From contig NZ_CP109434.1 of the NCBI RefSeq assembly GCF_036227105.1, forward strand, positions 4,096,001 through 4,160,000: DNA of 64,000 bases. The letters are read 5' to 3'. This DNA comes from Amycolatopsis sp. NBC_01488. GTDB taxonomy: Bacteria > Actinomycetota > Actinomycetes > Mycobacteriales > Pseudonocardiaceae. Below are positions 32,671-40,609 of the stretch, piece after piece (positions within the stretch are counted from its first letter, which is position 1; the number at the start of each line of letters is the position of its first letter). The notes under the pieces were generated by a model. It was not told the DNA's origin, made no database searches, and saw nothing but the letters and a program-made list of their open reading frames with translations. The translations under genes and the position numbers were made by a program.

Positions 32671-33355
32671 TTTCCGCCGTCAGCTTGTACCCCACGCCGA
32701 ACACGGTCCGCAGGTAGACGGGCTTCTGCGGATCGGGCTCGAGCTTCTTGCGCAGGTTGAGCACGTGGACGTCGATGATCCGGGTGCTGACGAAGCGGTC
32801 GTCGTCGCGGGTGAGCTCCAGCAGCTGACGGCGGGTGAACACCCGGCCCGGCTGCCGGATCAGGGTCTCCAGCAGCTGGAACTCACCCGGCGTGGTCTCC
32901 ACCGGGCGGCCGCCGATCGACACCTCGTGCCGCACCGGATCGAGCCGCAGCGCGCCCGAGTGCAACGCCGTGTCCGGCGGTTCGCCGCGCGAGGCCGTCC
33001 GCCGCAGCAGCGTCCGGACGCGGGCCATCAGCTCGCGCGGGCTGTAGGGCTTGGTCAGGTAGTCGTCGGCGCCGAGGTCGAGGCCGAGCAGCAGGTCGTC
33101 CTCGGTCGCACGGGCGGTGAGCATCAGCACCGCGACGTCGGACTCGCCGCGCAGGATCCGGCAGACGTCGAGGCCGTCGACCTTGGGCATCATCACGTCG
33201 AGGACCAGCAGGTCGGGGCGTTCGCGGCGGGCTTCGTCGAGCGCCGCCCGGCCGTCCGGGGCCAGCACGACGGTGTGGCCCTCGCTTTCGAGGTAGAGCC
33301 GGAGGACCTCGGCCTGCTTCTCGTCGTCCTCGGCGACCAGTACACGTGCGCACAC
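32660..33355 (-). CDS. OmpR-family response regulator
   Basis: 231 residues. Receiver about 1-115: E-D-D-E, phosphoacceptor Asp in L-L-V-L-D-V-M-M-P, L-T-A-R-A, Lys in Y-L-T-K-P-Y. Winged helix about 135-228, with R-D-D-D-R-F-V-S-T-R-I-I-D-V-H-V as the recognition segment. The start is GTG at 33355, where the receiver fold begins. No Shine-Dalgarno is seen, but TAACCT lies 7 nt upstream, so the mRNA may be leaderless. An ATG at 33412 would add a non-conserved extension. It is co-transcribed with the kinase. Confidence 0.9.
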   Translation of the reverse strand: MCARVLVAEDDEKQAEVLRLYLESEGHTVVLAPDGRAALDEARRERPDLLVLDVMMPKVDGLDVCRILRGESDVAVLMLTARATEDDLLLGLDLGADDYLTKPYSPRELMARVRTLLRRTASRGEPPDTALHSGALRLDPVRHEVSIGGRPVETTPGEFQLLETLIRQPGRVFTRRQLLELTRDDDRFVSTRIIDVHVLNLRKKLEPDPQKPVYLRTVFGVGYKLTAENDA

Positions 33356-33510
33356 GGCGTCGAGGTTAGGCGTCCTGACACCGTTGCCACCCGATCCTGA
33401 CCGGATCTTCATACCTCCGGGCACGAGCCAGGTCTTTGTCAAAGTGTTGACCCCGCCTCCCGGGCAGGTAAAGGTCGGATGACAGGGCTGTCGGCTTCGG
33501 GAGGCACCGG

Positions 33511-36500
33511 GTGCGATTCAGGTTCATGGCGGCGATGGTCGCAGCGGCGGTGATCGGGGCGCCCGCCGTCGCCTCAGCGGCTCCGACAACGTTGTCACCG
33601 CTGGTAGGAGACCCGTCGGCCTACGTCGACCCGCTGATCGGCACCGGCCGGGGCGGCAGCTCGGTCGGCGAAATCAACAACTTTCCGGGCCCGGCGGTGC
33701 CGTTCGGGATGATGCAGTTCTCGCCGGACACGCAGGGCGCGTACGCCGGCTACCAGTACCACTCCGACCAGATCCGAGGTTTCAGCCTCGACCACGCGTC
33801 GGTCGGCTGCAACGCGTTCGGCGACGTGCCGATCCTGCCGGTCACCGGCGACGTCGGCAGCGCGCCCTGGGACCGCGTCGAGCACTTCGCGCACGACGAC
33901 GAGCAGGCCGAGCCGGGCTACTACGCCGTGACGCTCGCCGACTCGAAGGTCCGGGCCGAGCTGACCGCGACCACGCGCACCGGGCTCGCGACGTTCACCT
34001 ACCCGGCGGGCTCGACGCCGCAGGTGCTCGTCAAGGGCGGTGCGAGCCTCGCCGGGAACTCGAAGGCCGATCTGAAGGTCACCGGTGACCGCGAGGTCAG
34101 CGGTTCGGCCACGACCGGCAACTTCTGCGGCAAGGGCAACAAGTACACGGTCTACTACGCCATCACGTTCGACCAGCCGTTCACCGCGCACGGCACCTGG
34201 GACGGCTCGTCCGTCAAGCCCGGCACCGACAGCGTCGACTCGCCACGGGCGGGCGCGTACCTGACCTTCGGCTCGGAAACCGTGCACGCCAAGGTGTCGA
34301 TGTCCTTCGTGGGCGTCGACGGCGCGAAGGCGAACATGGCCGCGGAAGTCCCCGGCTGGGACTTCGCCGCCCTGCGCACGGCCACCAGGGACCAGTGGAC
34401 GCAGACGCTGGGCAAGATCCGGGTCGCGGGCAAGGACACCGCGCAGCTCAAGACGTTCTACACCGCGCTGTACCACTCGCTGATGCACCCCAACACCTTC
34501 GACGACGCCGACGGGCGCTACATCGGCTTCGACAACCAGATCCGGACGTTGCCGAAGGGCCACCACCAGTACGCGAACTTCTCGGACTGGGACACCTACC
34601 GCTCGCTCGCGCCGCTGCACGCCATGCTCTTCCCGAAGGAAGCCAGCGACATGGCGCAGTCGCTCACGAACGACGCCGTGCAGGGCGGCTGGTGGCCGCG
34701 GTGGCCGATGGCGAACGGCTACACCGGCCAGATGACCGGCGACAGTTCGGTCGCGCTGATCTCGAACCTCTACGCGTTCGGCGCCCGCGACTTCGACGTC
34801 AAGACCGCGTTGAAGTACCTCGTGAAGGGGGCGACTTCGGTCGACAACACGCCCGGCGCGTACCAGGAACGCCGCGGCATCGAGGATTACGTCGCTCGCG
34901 GGTACCTGCCGAACAACGACGCCTCGCGCGGCGACCACGCCCGGGTCGGCGCGTCGATCACGCTGGAGTGGGCGATCGACGACTTCGCCATCGCCCAGTT
35001 CGCGCAGGGCATCGGCGACCGCGACGTCGCGCGCGAGTTCACCAAACGCGGCCAGAACTGGCAGAACATCTTCAACCCCTTGACGGACTACCTGCAGCCG
35101 CGCGCGCAGGACGGCCGCTTCCCGGACGGCCCGGCGTACGTCCCGCCGCCACCCGGCAAGTTCGGCCAGGACGGCTTCGACGAGGGCAACGCCGCGCAGT
35201 ACACCTGGCTAGTCCCGCAGGACCCGGCCGGGCTGGTGACGGCGATGGGCGGCCCCGCGGCCGTGTCACAGCGGCTGGACACCTTCTTCCAGAAGCTGAA
35301 CGTCGGCCCGAACGAGCCGAACATGTGGGCCGGCAACGAGCCCGACTTCGGCGTCCCGTTCCTGTACAACCACGTCGGGCAGCCGTGGAAGACCCAGCAG
35401 GTAGTCCGCGAGATCGCCACGACGCTGTTCAGCGCGACCCCGGACGGCGAACCGGGCAACGACGACCTCGGCGCGCAGTCGTCGTGGTACGTCTGGGCCG
35501 CGCTCGGCATCTACCCGGCGACCCCCGGTACGCCGGACCTGGTCGTCGCCAGCCCGCTGTTCGAGCGGGCGGTGTTGTCCCTCCCGAATGGACGGACGAT
35601 CGACATCCACGCCCCGAAGGCCCCGGCGGCGTACGTCCACGACCTGTCGCTGAACGGCCACGACTGGGACCGGACGTACCTGCCCGCGAACACCGCGCGC
35701 GACGGCGGACGGCTGGACTTCTCGCTCGCGTCCACTCCGGACCGGCACTGGGCGGCGGACGCGGCCCCACCGTCCTATCGCGACGGTGAGCGGCCGTTCC
35801 TGGCGTCGGCGACCAACCAGGTCGTCGTCGAACCGGGCACCAGCGGCGAGGTCACGGTGAGCGGGCAGCGGCTCTCCGGCCACGACCGGGCCCTGGACGT
35901 GGCCACGCGGGCTCCGGCCGGGATCACGGTCACCGGCCCGCGGCAGCTGAAGCTCGACGACCGGACCGGCAGCGGGACCGCGAAGCTGGGTGTCTCGGTC
36001 GCCGCCGGGACACCCGAGGGCTACTACCAGGTGCCGGTGACCGTCCGCGGCGGCTCGACGTCGGTGCCCGGCTCGGTCATCGTGCTGGTCGCGCCGAAGG
36101 GCGGTCTGGCGGCGGCGTACTCGAACGTCGGCATCTCGGACGACGGCGACACCGGTTCGGCGGACATCGACGGCGCCGGGAACAGCCTCTCCCGGCAGGC
36201 ACTGGCCGCGGCCGGCCTGGTCGGCGGGACGCCGGCCCAGGCGGTGGGCACGACGTTCACCTGGCCCGCTGCGCCGGCGGGACGGCCGGACAACGTCGTC
36301 CCGGCCGGGCAGACCGTCCAGGTGTCCGGGACCCGGTTGTCGTTCATCGGCACCGCGTCCAACGGCGACCACCAGGCGAAGGCGACGGTCACCTTCACCG
36401 ACGGCACGACGGCGCTCGCCGACCTGTCGTTCGGCGACTGGGTGTTCCCGGGCGGCGGCACGGACCCGGTGTTCGGCAACACGCTGGCGGCCCGCACCGG

Positions 36501-36645
36501 CCACCGCAACCAGCCGGGCGGCCAGGGCGGCGGGGCGTCGGTCTACGCGACGACGCCGTTCGACGCCCCGGCCGGGAAGCGGATCGCCTCGGTGACCCTG
36601 CCGTCGGAGGCGAACCTGCACGTGTTCGCGATCGGCCTCGCCTGA
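33511..36645 (+). CDS. Secreted family 92 alpha-mannosidase
   Basis: 1044 residues from GTG behind GGGAGG. Signal peptide to about residue 24. Y-V-D-P-L-I-G-T-G-R-G-G and F-P-G-P-A-V-P-F-G-M-M-Q-F-S-P-D open the N-terminal GH92 domain. The catalytic (alpha/alpha)6 domain carries S-D-W-D-T-Y-R-S, N-E-P-D-F-G-V-P-F and G-N-D-D-L-G-A-Q-S-S-W-Y. These enzymes are Ca2+-dependent exo-alpha-1,2-mannosidases of N-glycans or mannans. The last about 290 residues add a NEW3-like domain (about 770-860) and a second beta domain, longer than simple GH92 proteins. Divergent from the two-component system. A long hairpin follows the stop. Confidence 0.92.
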   Translation: MRFRFMAAMVAAAVIGAPAVASAAPTTLSPLVGDPSAYVDPLIGTGRGGSSVGEINNFPGPAVPFGMMQFSPDTQGAYAGYQYHSDQIRGFSLDHASVGCNAFGDVPILPVTGDVGSAPWDRVEHFAHDDEQAEPGYYAVTLADSKVRAELTATTRTGLATFTYPAGSTPQVLVKGGASLAGNSKADLKVTGDREVSGSATTGNFCGKGNKYTVYYAITFDQPFTAHGTWDGSSVKPGTDSVDSPRAGAYLTFGSETVHAKVSMSFVGVDGAKANMAAEVPGWDFAALRTATRDQWTQTLGKIRVAGKDTAQLKTFYTALYHSLMHPNTFDDADGRYIGFDNQIRTLPKGHHQYANFSDWDTYRSLAPLHAMLFPKEASDMAQSLTNDAVQGGWWPRWPMANGYTGQMTGDSSVALISNLYAFGARDFDVKTALKYLVKGATSVDNTPGAYQERRGIEDYVARGYLPNNDASRGDHARVGASITLEWAIDDFAIAQFAQGIGDRDVAREFTKRGQNWQNIFNPLTDYLQPRAQDGRFPDGPAYVPPPPGKFGQDGFDEGNAAQYTWLVPQDPAGLVTAMGGPAAVSQRLDTFFQKLNVGPNEPNMWAGNEPDFGVPFLYNHVGQPWKTQQVVREIATTLFSATPDGEPGNDDLGAQSSWYVWAALGIYPATPGTPDLVVASPLFERAVLSLPNGRTIDIHAPKAPAAYVHDLSLNGHDWDRTYLPANTARDGGRLDFSLASTPDRHWAADAAPPSYRDGERPFLASATNQVVVEPGTSGEVTVSGQRLSGHDRALDVATRAPAGITVTGPRQLKLDDRTGSGTAKLGVSVAAGTPEGYYQVPVTVRGGSTSVPGSVIVLVAPKGGLAAAYSNVGISDDGDTGSADIDGAGNSLSRQALAAAGLVGGTPAQAVGTTFTWPAAPAGRPDNVVPAGQTVQVSGTRLSFIGTASNGDHQAKATVTFTDGTTALADLSFGDWVFPGGGTDPVFGNTLAARTGHRNQPGGQGGGASVYATTPFDAPAGKRIASVTLPSEANLHVFAIGLA

Positions 36646-36647
36646 CC

Positions 36648-36695
36648 GGTCGTGAGTGAGAAACAGTGTTAGAACACTGTTTCTCACTCACGACC
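36648..36695. terminator. 23-bp perfect hairpin between convergent genes
   Basis: 36648-36670 pairs perfectly with 36673-36695 across a 2-nt turn. The arms contain CGTGAGTGAGAAACAGTGTT. It starts just after the mannosidase stop and serves as a likely bidirectional terminator toward the lipase gene, whose stop is 71 nt further on. The unusually AT-rich stem suggests a mobile or dispersed palindromic element. Confidence 0.8.
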
Positions 36696-36765
36696 CCCAG
36701 CGCCAGCGGAAGCGGGACGGCCTCGATCGCCGCGAGGTCTTCGGGGCCGTCGTAGCAGCGCCAGG

Positions 36766-37632
36766 TCATCCGGGCGAGCCCACCGCACAGACCTCGATCG
36801 GCGTGGCGTGCGCCGGGTCGAGGGCGTTGCGCACCAGCTGCCACACGTTCAGGTCGTAGGCCTCGCCGATGTGGCCGACCGGGTCGAACGGGCACGAGTC
36901 CTGGACGTAGACGTTGTGCACGCCCGGTTCGCGGACGAACGACGTCTCGGTCGGGGTCACCAGCTCGTCGTAGCGGGACGTGATGATCGTGTAGTCGATG
37001 CCCGGCTGGGCGACCGGGCCGGTGTTGAGCGCGACGATCGCGGCGCCGCCGTCCAGCTCGTCGGCGAAGATCGGCAGGCCGATCGTCTTGACGATGGTGT
37101 CCCAGGTGGACTTGCCGAGCACGGTGTAGGCCAGCGTCAGCAGCCCGGACGCGTTGGCGCCGTGCGTCGGCGGGGCGATCGCGACCACCTTGCCGATCTC
37201 GCTCTGGATGCCCTGCATCTTGGCCAGGTAGAGCGACTGCAGGCCGCCTTCGGAGTGCCCGACGACGTCGACCTTCGCCGCGCCGGTGGCCGCGCGGACC
37301 TTTTCGACGTAGTTCTTGATCTCCAGCGACGACTCCGCGACCGGCTTGAGGCCGCCGACGAAGGGGAACTGCGGGTAGGCGCCGTAGGTCAGGGAGAACG
37401 TGCAGTAGCCGCGCGCGGCCAGGTCGGCCTGGAGGAAGTTGAGGTCCTCGTAATAGGTCGCGAAGGTGCCGTGGAGCAGCACCACCGGGTTCGGGTGGGC
37501 CGCGCTCGGGTGGCAGCCGAAGTCGTTGTTGCCGCCCTCCGGCGTCGCGGCCTGGACCGGGGCCGCCACGCTCAGCGCGAGCGCGCCCGCCAGGCCGATC
37601 GCGGCCAGCCATCGTTTCGTTCCTCGCGCCAT
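36766..37632 (-). CDS. Secreted lipase/esterase, alpha/beta hydrolase (Lipase_2 type)
   Basis: 288 residues from ATG behind AAGGACT. Signal peptide about 1-28. V-V-L-L-H-G-T-F is the oxyanion strand, V-V-G-H-S-E-G-G carries the nucleophile Ser, and D-E-L-V-T-P and G-H-I-G-E lie where the acid and His of the triad belong. Several Cys suggest disulfides in the secreted form. It is related to actinobacterial triacylglycerol lipases. Divergent from a PucR regulator, which may control it. Confidence 0.87.
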   Translation of the reverse strand: MARGTKRWLAAIGLAGALALSVAAPVQAATPEGGNNDFGCHPSAAHPNPVVLLHGTFATYYEDLNFLQADLAARGYCTFSLTYGAYPQFPFVGGLKPVAESSLEIKNYVEKVRAATGAAKVDVVGHSEGGLQSLYLAKMQGIQSEIGKVVAIAPPTHGANASGLLTLAYTVLGKSTWDTIVKTIGLPIFADELDGGAAIVALNTGPVAQPGIDYTIITSRYDELVTPTETSFVREPGVHNVYVQDSCPFDPVGHIGEAYDLNVWQLVRNALDPAHATPIEVCAVGSPG

Positions 37633-37652
37633 TGCGAGTCCTTTCGTCTGGG

Positions 37653-37666
37653 TGCTGTGCACAGCA
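37653..37666. promoter_or_regulatory. Palindrome between the lipase and PucR genes
   Basis: TGCTGTGCACAGCA is a perfect 14-bp palindrome about 20 bp upstream of the lipase start, in the 114-bp divergent gap. It is a plausible binding site for the PucR protein encoded next to it. Confidence 0.45.
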
Positions 37667-37746
37667 TGCGCCGCTTGATCAACGCTGTCTGCTGGCAGAA
37701 CGCGCAGAAACTTGCCGTCGGCGTTTGTGCATGATGACAATGTGGC

Positions 37747-38859
37747 ATGGACGCGGTCGGCGAGCTGTTCCCTCGATCGGGTGAGATCGCGGCCGCCATG
37801 ATCGCCCGGTGCGCGGCCGAGATCCCGGCGTACCGGCTGCTCCCGGCGACCGTGCTGGCCGGTGACCTGGTCGCCAACGCGACGGCCGTGTTCGAGCTGT
37901 TCCTCACCACGGTCGCCGAGGACCGGCGGCCGACCGAGGACGAGCTGGCCCTGCCGATCGCGTGGGGTGCCGAGCGGGCTCGCGACGGCCTGCCGCTGGA
38001 AGCCGTCCTGAAGATCTACCCGCTGGCCGCGAGCGTCGCCTGGGAGACGCTCACCGGCGACCGGGCGCTGCTCGGCGCGCGGATGCTGGACTTCCTCGGC
38101 GAGGTGATGCCGCGCGTGGCCGAGGCGTACCTGCGCGAGCGCGACGACCTCGACTGGGAACAGCGGGAGGACCGGCAGAACCTCGCCGCGAGCCTGCTCG
38201 CCGGCCGGCCGGTGCGCCGCCGCGAGCTGGCCGAGAGCCACGACGTCGTGGTGTTCCACCTGCCGTCGCTGCCCGCGTCCGCGGGATCCCGCGCGGCGAC
38301 GGACCTCTTCCGCGCGGTCCGGTCCGGTGTGGACAGTCAGGTGCTGGTGACCTTCAAGGGTGACGGCGGGGTGCTGCTCGTCCCGGACGGCGTCGCGGCC
38401 GACGCCGTGGCGGCCCGGGTCGACGAGATCTGCGGCCGTCGCTGCACCGCCGCGGCGTCGCGCGCCGGGACGCACGCCGACATCCCCGCCGCGCACTCCG
38501 AAGCCGTGGAAATCCTTGCCCTGGCGGAGAACCTGCGCCGGCCACCCCGGCTCTACCGGCTCGCCGACCTGGCCATCGAATACCAGATCGCGCAGCCGAG
38601 CCCGGCGCGGGAAGCGCTCGCTCTCGTGCTCGCCCCGCTCGAGGACCACCCCCACCTGATCGACGCCCTGCGCGCGTTCGTGACGGCGGACTACAACCGC
38701 GGCGAAGCGGCCACGGCGTTGAACATCCACCGCAACACGCTGACCTATCGGTTGGGCCGGGTCCAGCTGATCACCGGCTACGACGCGACGCGGCCCGAGG
38801 ACGCGCGCCACCTGGCCGCCGCGATGACGGCTTACGACATCGTCCGGCAGAACGGCTGA
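37747..38859 (+). CDS. PucR/CdaR-family transcriptional regulator
   Basis: 370 residues from ATG. The N-terminal about 160 residues are helical, of RsbR/PucR-like sensor type. A GGDEF-like middle region follows, and the C-terminal helix-turn-helix has D-Y-N-R-G-E-A-A-T-A-L-N-I-H-R-N-T-L-T-Y (HTH_30). Such proteins often activate adjacent catabolic genes. The divergent secreted lipase is the obvious candidate target, with a 14-bp palindrome between them. This is an intact counterpart of the PucR fragment at 7630. Confidence 0.87.
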   Translation: MDAVGELFPRSGEIAAAMIARCAAEIPAYRLLPATVLAGDLVANATAVFELFLTTVAEDRRPTEDELALPIAWGAERARDGLPLEAVLKIYPLAASVAWETLTGDRALLGARMLDFLGEVMPRVAEAYLRERDDLDWEQREDRQNLAASLLAGRPVRRRELAESHDVVVFHLPSLPASAGSRAATDLFRAVRSGVDSQVLVTFKGDGGVLLVPDGVAADAVAARVDEICGRRCTAAASRAGTHADIPAAHSEAVEILALAENLRRPPRLYRLADLAIEYQIAQPSPAREALALVLAPLEDHPHLIDALRAFVTADYNRGEAATALNIHRNTLTYRLGRVQLITGYDATRPEDARHLAAAMTAYDIVRQNG

Positions 38860-38958
38860 ATCTTACGGAATAACGCTTGAGTCGCGTTTTCGCGGATCCG
38901 TTGCGGATCCGCGCGGGCGGCCGATTCCAGGGGGCGGACACGGAAGAAGGTGATTCCC

Positions 38959-39447
38959 GTGAAAGCCACCGGAATTCTCGTCACCGCCCTGGTCGCGATG
39001 TGCGCTGCCGCCTGCGGAACCCCGGTGGTCGGCGTGCCCGTGCCGATCGCCGTGACGCAGCCGCCCACCACGAGCACCGCCGTGGTCGCCGTGCCCGCGG
39101 CGCCGCAGACGGTGTACGTGCAGCAACCGCCCGCGTACGTCGCACCGGGCGACACGGCGGAGGCGCGCACGGTCGTCGCGTACTACGACGCGATCAACCG
39201 GCGCGACTTCGCGACGGCGTGGTCGCTGGGCGGCAGCCGCATCGCCGGAGGTGGCGGGTTCGCCAAGTACGTCGACGGTTTCGCGACGACGTCGTGGGAC
39301 ACGGTGACCGTCACGGACGTCCGGGGGAGCACGGTTTCGGTGGTGCTGTCCGCCGTCCAGACCGACGGCAGCACCCGGACTTTTTCCGGCACCTACACCG
39401 TTTCCGGCGGCGTTCTCGCCGGCAGCCACATGACCCGGACGAAATGA
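38959..39447 (+). CDS. Lipoprotein of unknown function (first of a pair)
   Basis: 162 residues from GTG at 38959, with AGAAGG 8 nt upstream (GTG at 38950 is an alternative). The lipobox A-A-A-C makes Cys19 the likely lipidated residue. A Pro/Thr/Val-rich linker (about 25-60) precedes a globular domain with A-R-T-V-V-A-Y-Y-D-A-I-N, which resembles the first helix of NTF2/SnoaL-like folds. Ligand unknown. A second lipoprotein gene follows 9 nt later, with the same opening motif C-G-x-P. Confidence 0.68.
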   Translation: MKATGILVTALVAMCAAACGTPVVGVPVPIAVTQPPTTSTAVVAVPAAPQTVYVQQPPAYVAPGDTAEARTVVAYYDAINRRDFATAWSLGGSRIAGGGGFAKYVDGFATTSWDTVTVTDVRGSTVSVVLSAVQTDGSTRTFSGTYTVSGGVLAGSHMTRTK

Positions 39448-39456
39448 GCCAGTCCC

Positions 39457-39888
39457 ATGCGACTTCTCCGCGCCACCGCGGCCCTGTCCGCCGTGCTCGC
39501 CATCGCCGCGTGCGGGGTGCCGATCAAGGGGATCGCCATCCCCGCCGCGAGCACGGTGGTGACGACGATCCCGAGCACGCCGACCATCATCGTGGCGCCG
39601 ACCTCGACGGTCGTCGTGCAACCGCCGGTGCCGACGCCCATCGCGCCCCCGCCGAGGACGTACGTGCCCGCGTCCAGCCAGTGGTACGCCCAGTCCGGCT
39701 GGATCTACGCCCAGCCGTGGGTCACCATCACCAACTCGGGCAGCCAGACGCCGTGCCAGTGGCTCTACGCGCAGGGCTACGACTACCCGCACGCCTACGC
39801 GGCCTGGGCGCAGAACGGCTACCCCGCGAACTGGTCGGCCACCGGCGACGGCTACCCGTGCCAGAAGTCCTACGGTATGCAGCACTAG
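39457..39888 (+). CDS. Lipoprotein of unknown function (second of a pair)
   Basis: 143 residues from ATG. The lipobox L-A-I-A-A-C places the lipidated Cys at 19. A Thr/Pro/Val linker follows, then an aromatic-rich C-terminal segment with Tyr/Trp repeats (Q-W-Y-A-Q-S-G-W-I-Y-A-Q) and two Cys. The first residues after lipidation, G-V-P-I-K-G-I, echo the upstream lipoprotein, suggesting duplication of the export part. The stop codon shares bases with the convergent DUF1062 gene. Confidence 0.65.
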   Translation: MRLLRATAALSAVLAIAACGVPIKGIAIPAASTVVTTIPSTPTIIVAPTSTVVVQPPVPTPIAPPPRTYVPASSQWYAQSGWIYAQPWVTITNSGSQTPCQWLYAQGYDYPHAYAAWAQNGYPANWSATGDGYPCQKSYGMQH

Positions 39889-40439
39889 GGCAGGCGCTTG
39901 AGCGTGAAGGTGAAGCCGCCGGAGAGCTTGCCGCCCAGCCGGACCGCCGACACGAGCCTCCCTTCGATGATCAGCCGCTCCACCTCGGCTCGCGAAAGCC
40001 CGCACCCTTCGGCGATCAGCCGCACCGGCCGGACCGGGATCGGTGCGGCGAAGCGGACCGCGACGTCGAGCACCGCGCGGTCCCGGTGGTCCGCGCCGCC
40101 GGTGTCGAGGCGCCACGCGCCGTCCCAGTCGAGCGCGACGCGGTTGCGGCGCAGCAGGAGCGGGTCCCGCAGCAGTTCGGCCAGCAGGCCGGAATCGTTG
40201 TCGCGCAACCCGTCCAGCAGTTCGGGTCGGACGGTGCGCACGTTCGCCCGGTCGAAGACCGTGAGCTTGGCCGTTTCCCCGCACCCGGTGCAGAGCACGA
40301 GGAGCCAGGCGTCGAGGAGCTTGTGGTGGGCGTTGACGCGGAACCTGCCGCTAGCCCGGAACCGCTCCGACGCGCAGGTGTGGCACCGGCGGCGGACGAG
40401 GGGCAGGCAGTTGGGCACGACGGCCCAGGTTTCGAGCAT
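39885..40439 (-). CDS. DUF1062 zinc-ribbon protein
   Basis: 184 residues from ATG. It opens with a zinc ribbon: R-R-C-H-T-C at about 18-23 and L-C-T-G-C-G at about 49-54 supply four Cys ligands. Then comes a helical region with L-S-R-A-E-V-E-R-L-I-I-E-G-R-L, reminiscent of an S4-like RNA-binding element. The N-terminal sequence and size match DUF1062. Function unknown. It overlaps the convergent lipoprotein gene by 4 nt at CTAG. Confidence 0.82.
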   Translation of the reverse strand: MLETWAVVPNCLPLVRRRCHTCASERFRASGRFRVNAHHKLLDAWLLVLCTGCGETAKLTVFDRANVRTVRPELLDGLRDNDSGLLAELLRDPLLLRRNRVALDWDGAWRLDTGGADHRDRAVLDVAVRFAAPIPVRPVRLIAEGCGLSRAEVERLIIEGRLVSAVRLGGKLSGGFTFTLKRLP

Positions 40440-40478
40440 GGGGGTACACCGGTCTTTGTGAGAAATCCGCAGCAGAAA

Positions 40479-40506
40479 GAAGCGCGGCGCACCAGCGCGG
40501 CGCTTC
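40479..40506 (-). terminator. Hairpin terminator after the DUF885 gene
   Basis: GAAGCGC (40479-40485) pairs with GCGCTTC (40500-40506), and an inner GCGC/GCGC stem lies beyond a G-G mismatch. On the minus strand it is followed by TTTCTGC. It lies about 105 nt past the DUF885 stop and 40 nt before the DUF1062 start. Confidence 0.6.
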
Positions 40507-40609
40507 AGCGTTCGGGATGCTCACAGGATGTACAACGGCAGGTCCTCACCCAGACGACTCGGTCGGGCAGCAGGGTAAGGCCACCGGGCGGCGCCGTTCC
40601 ACCGAATTT

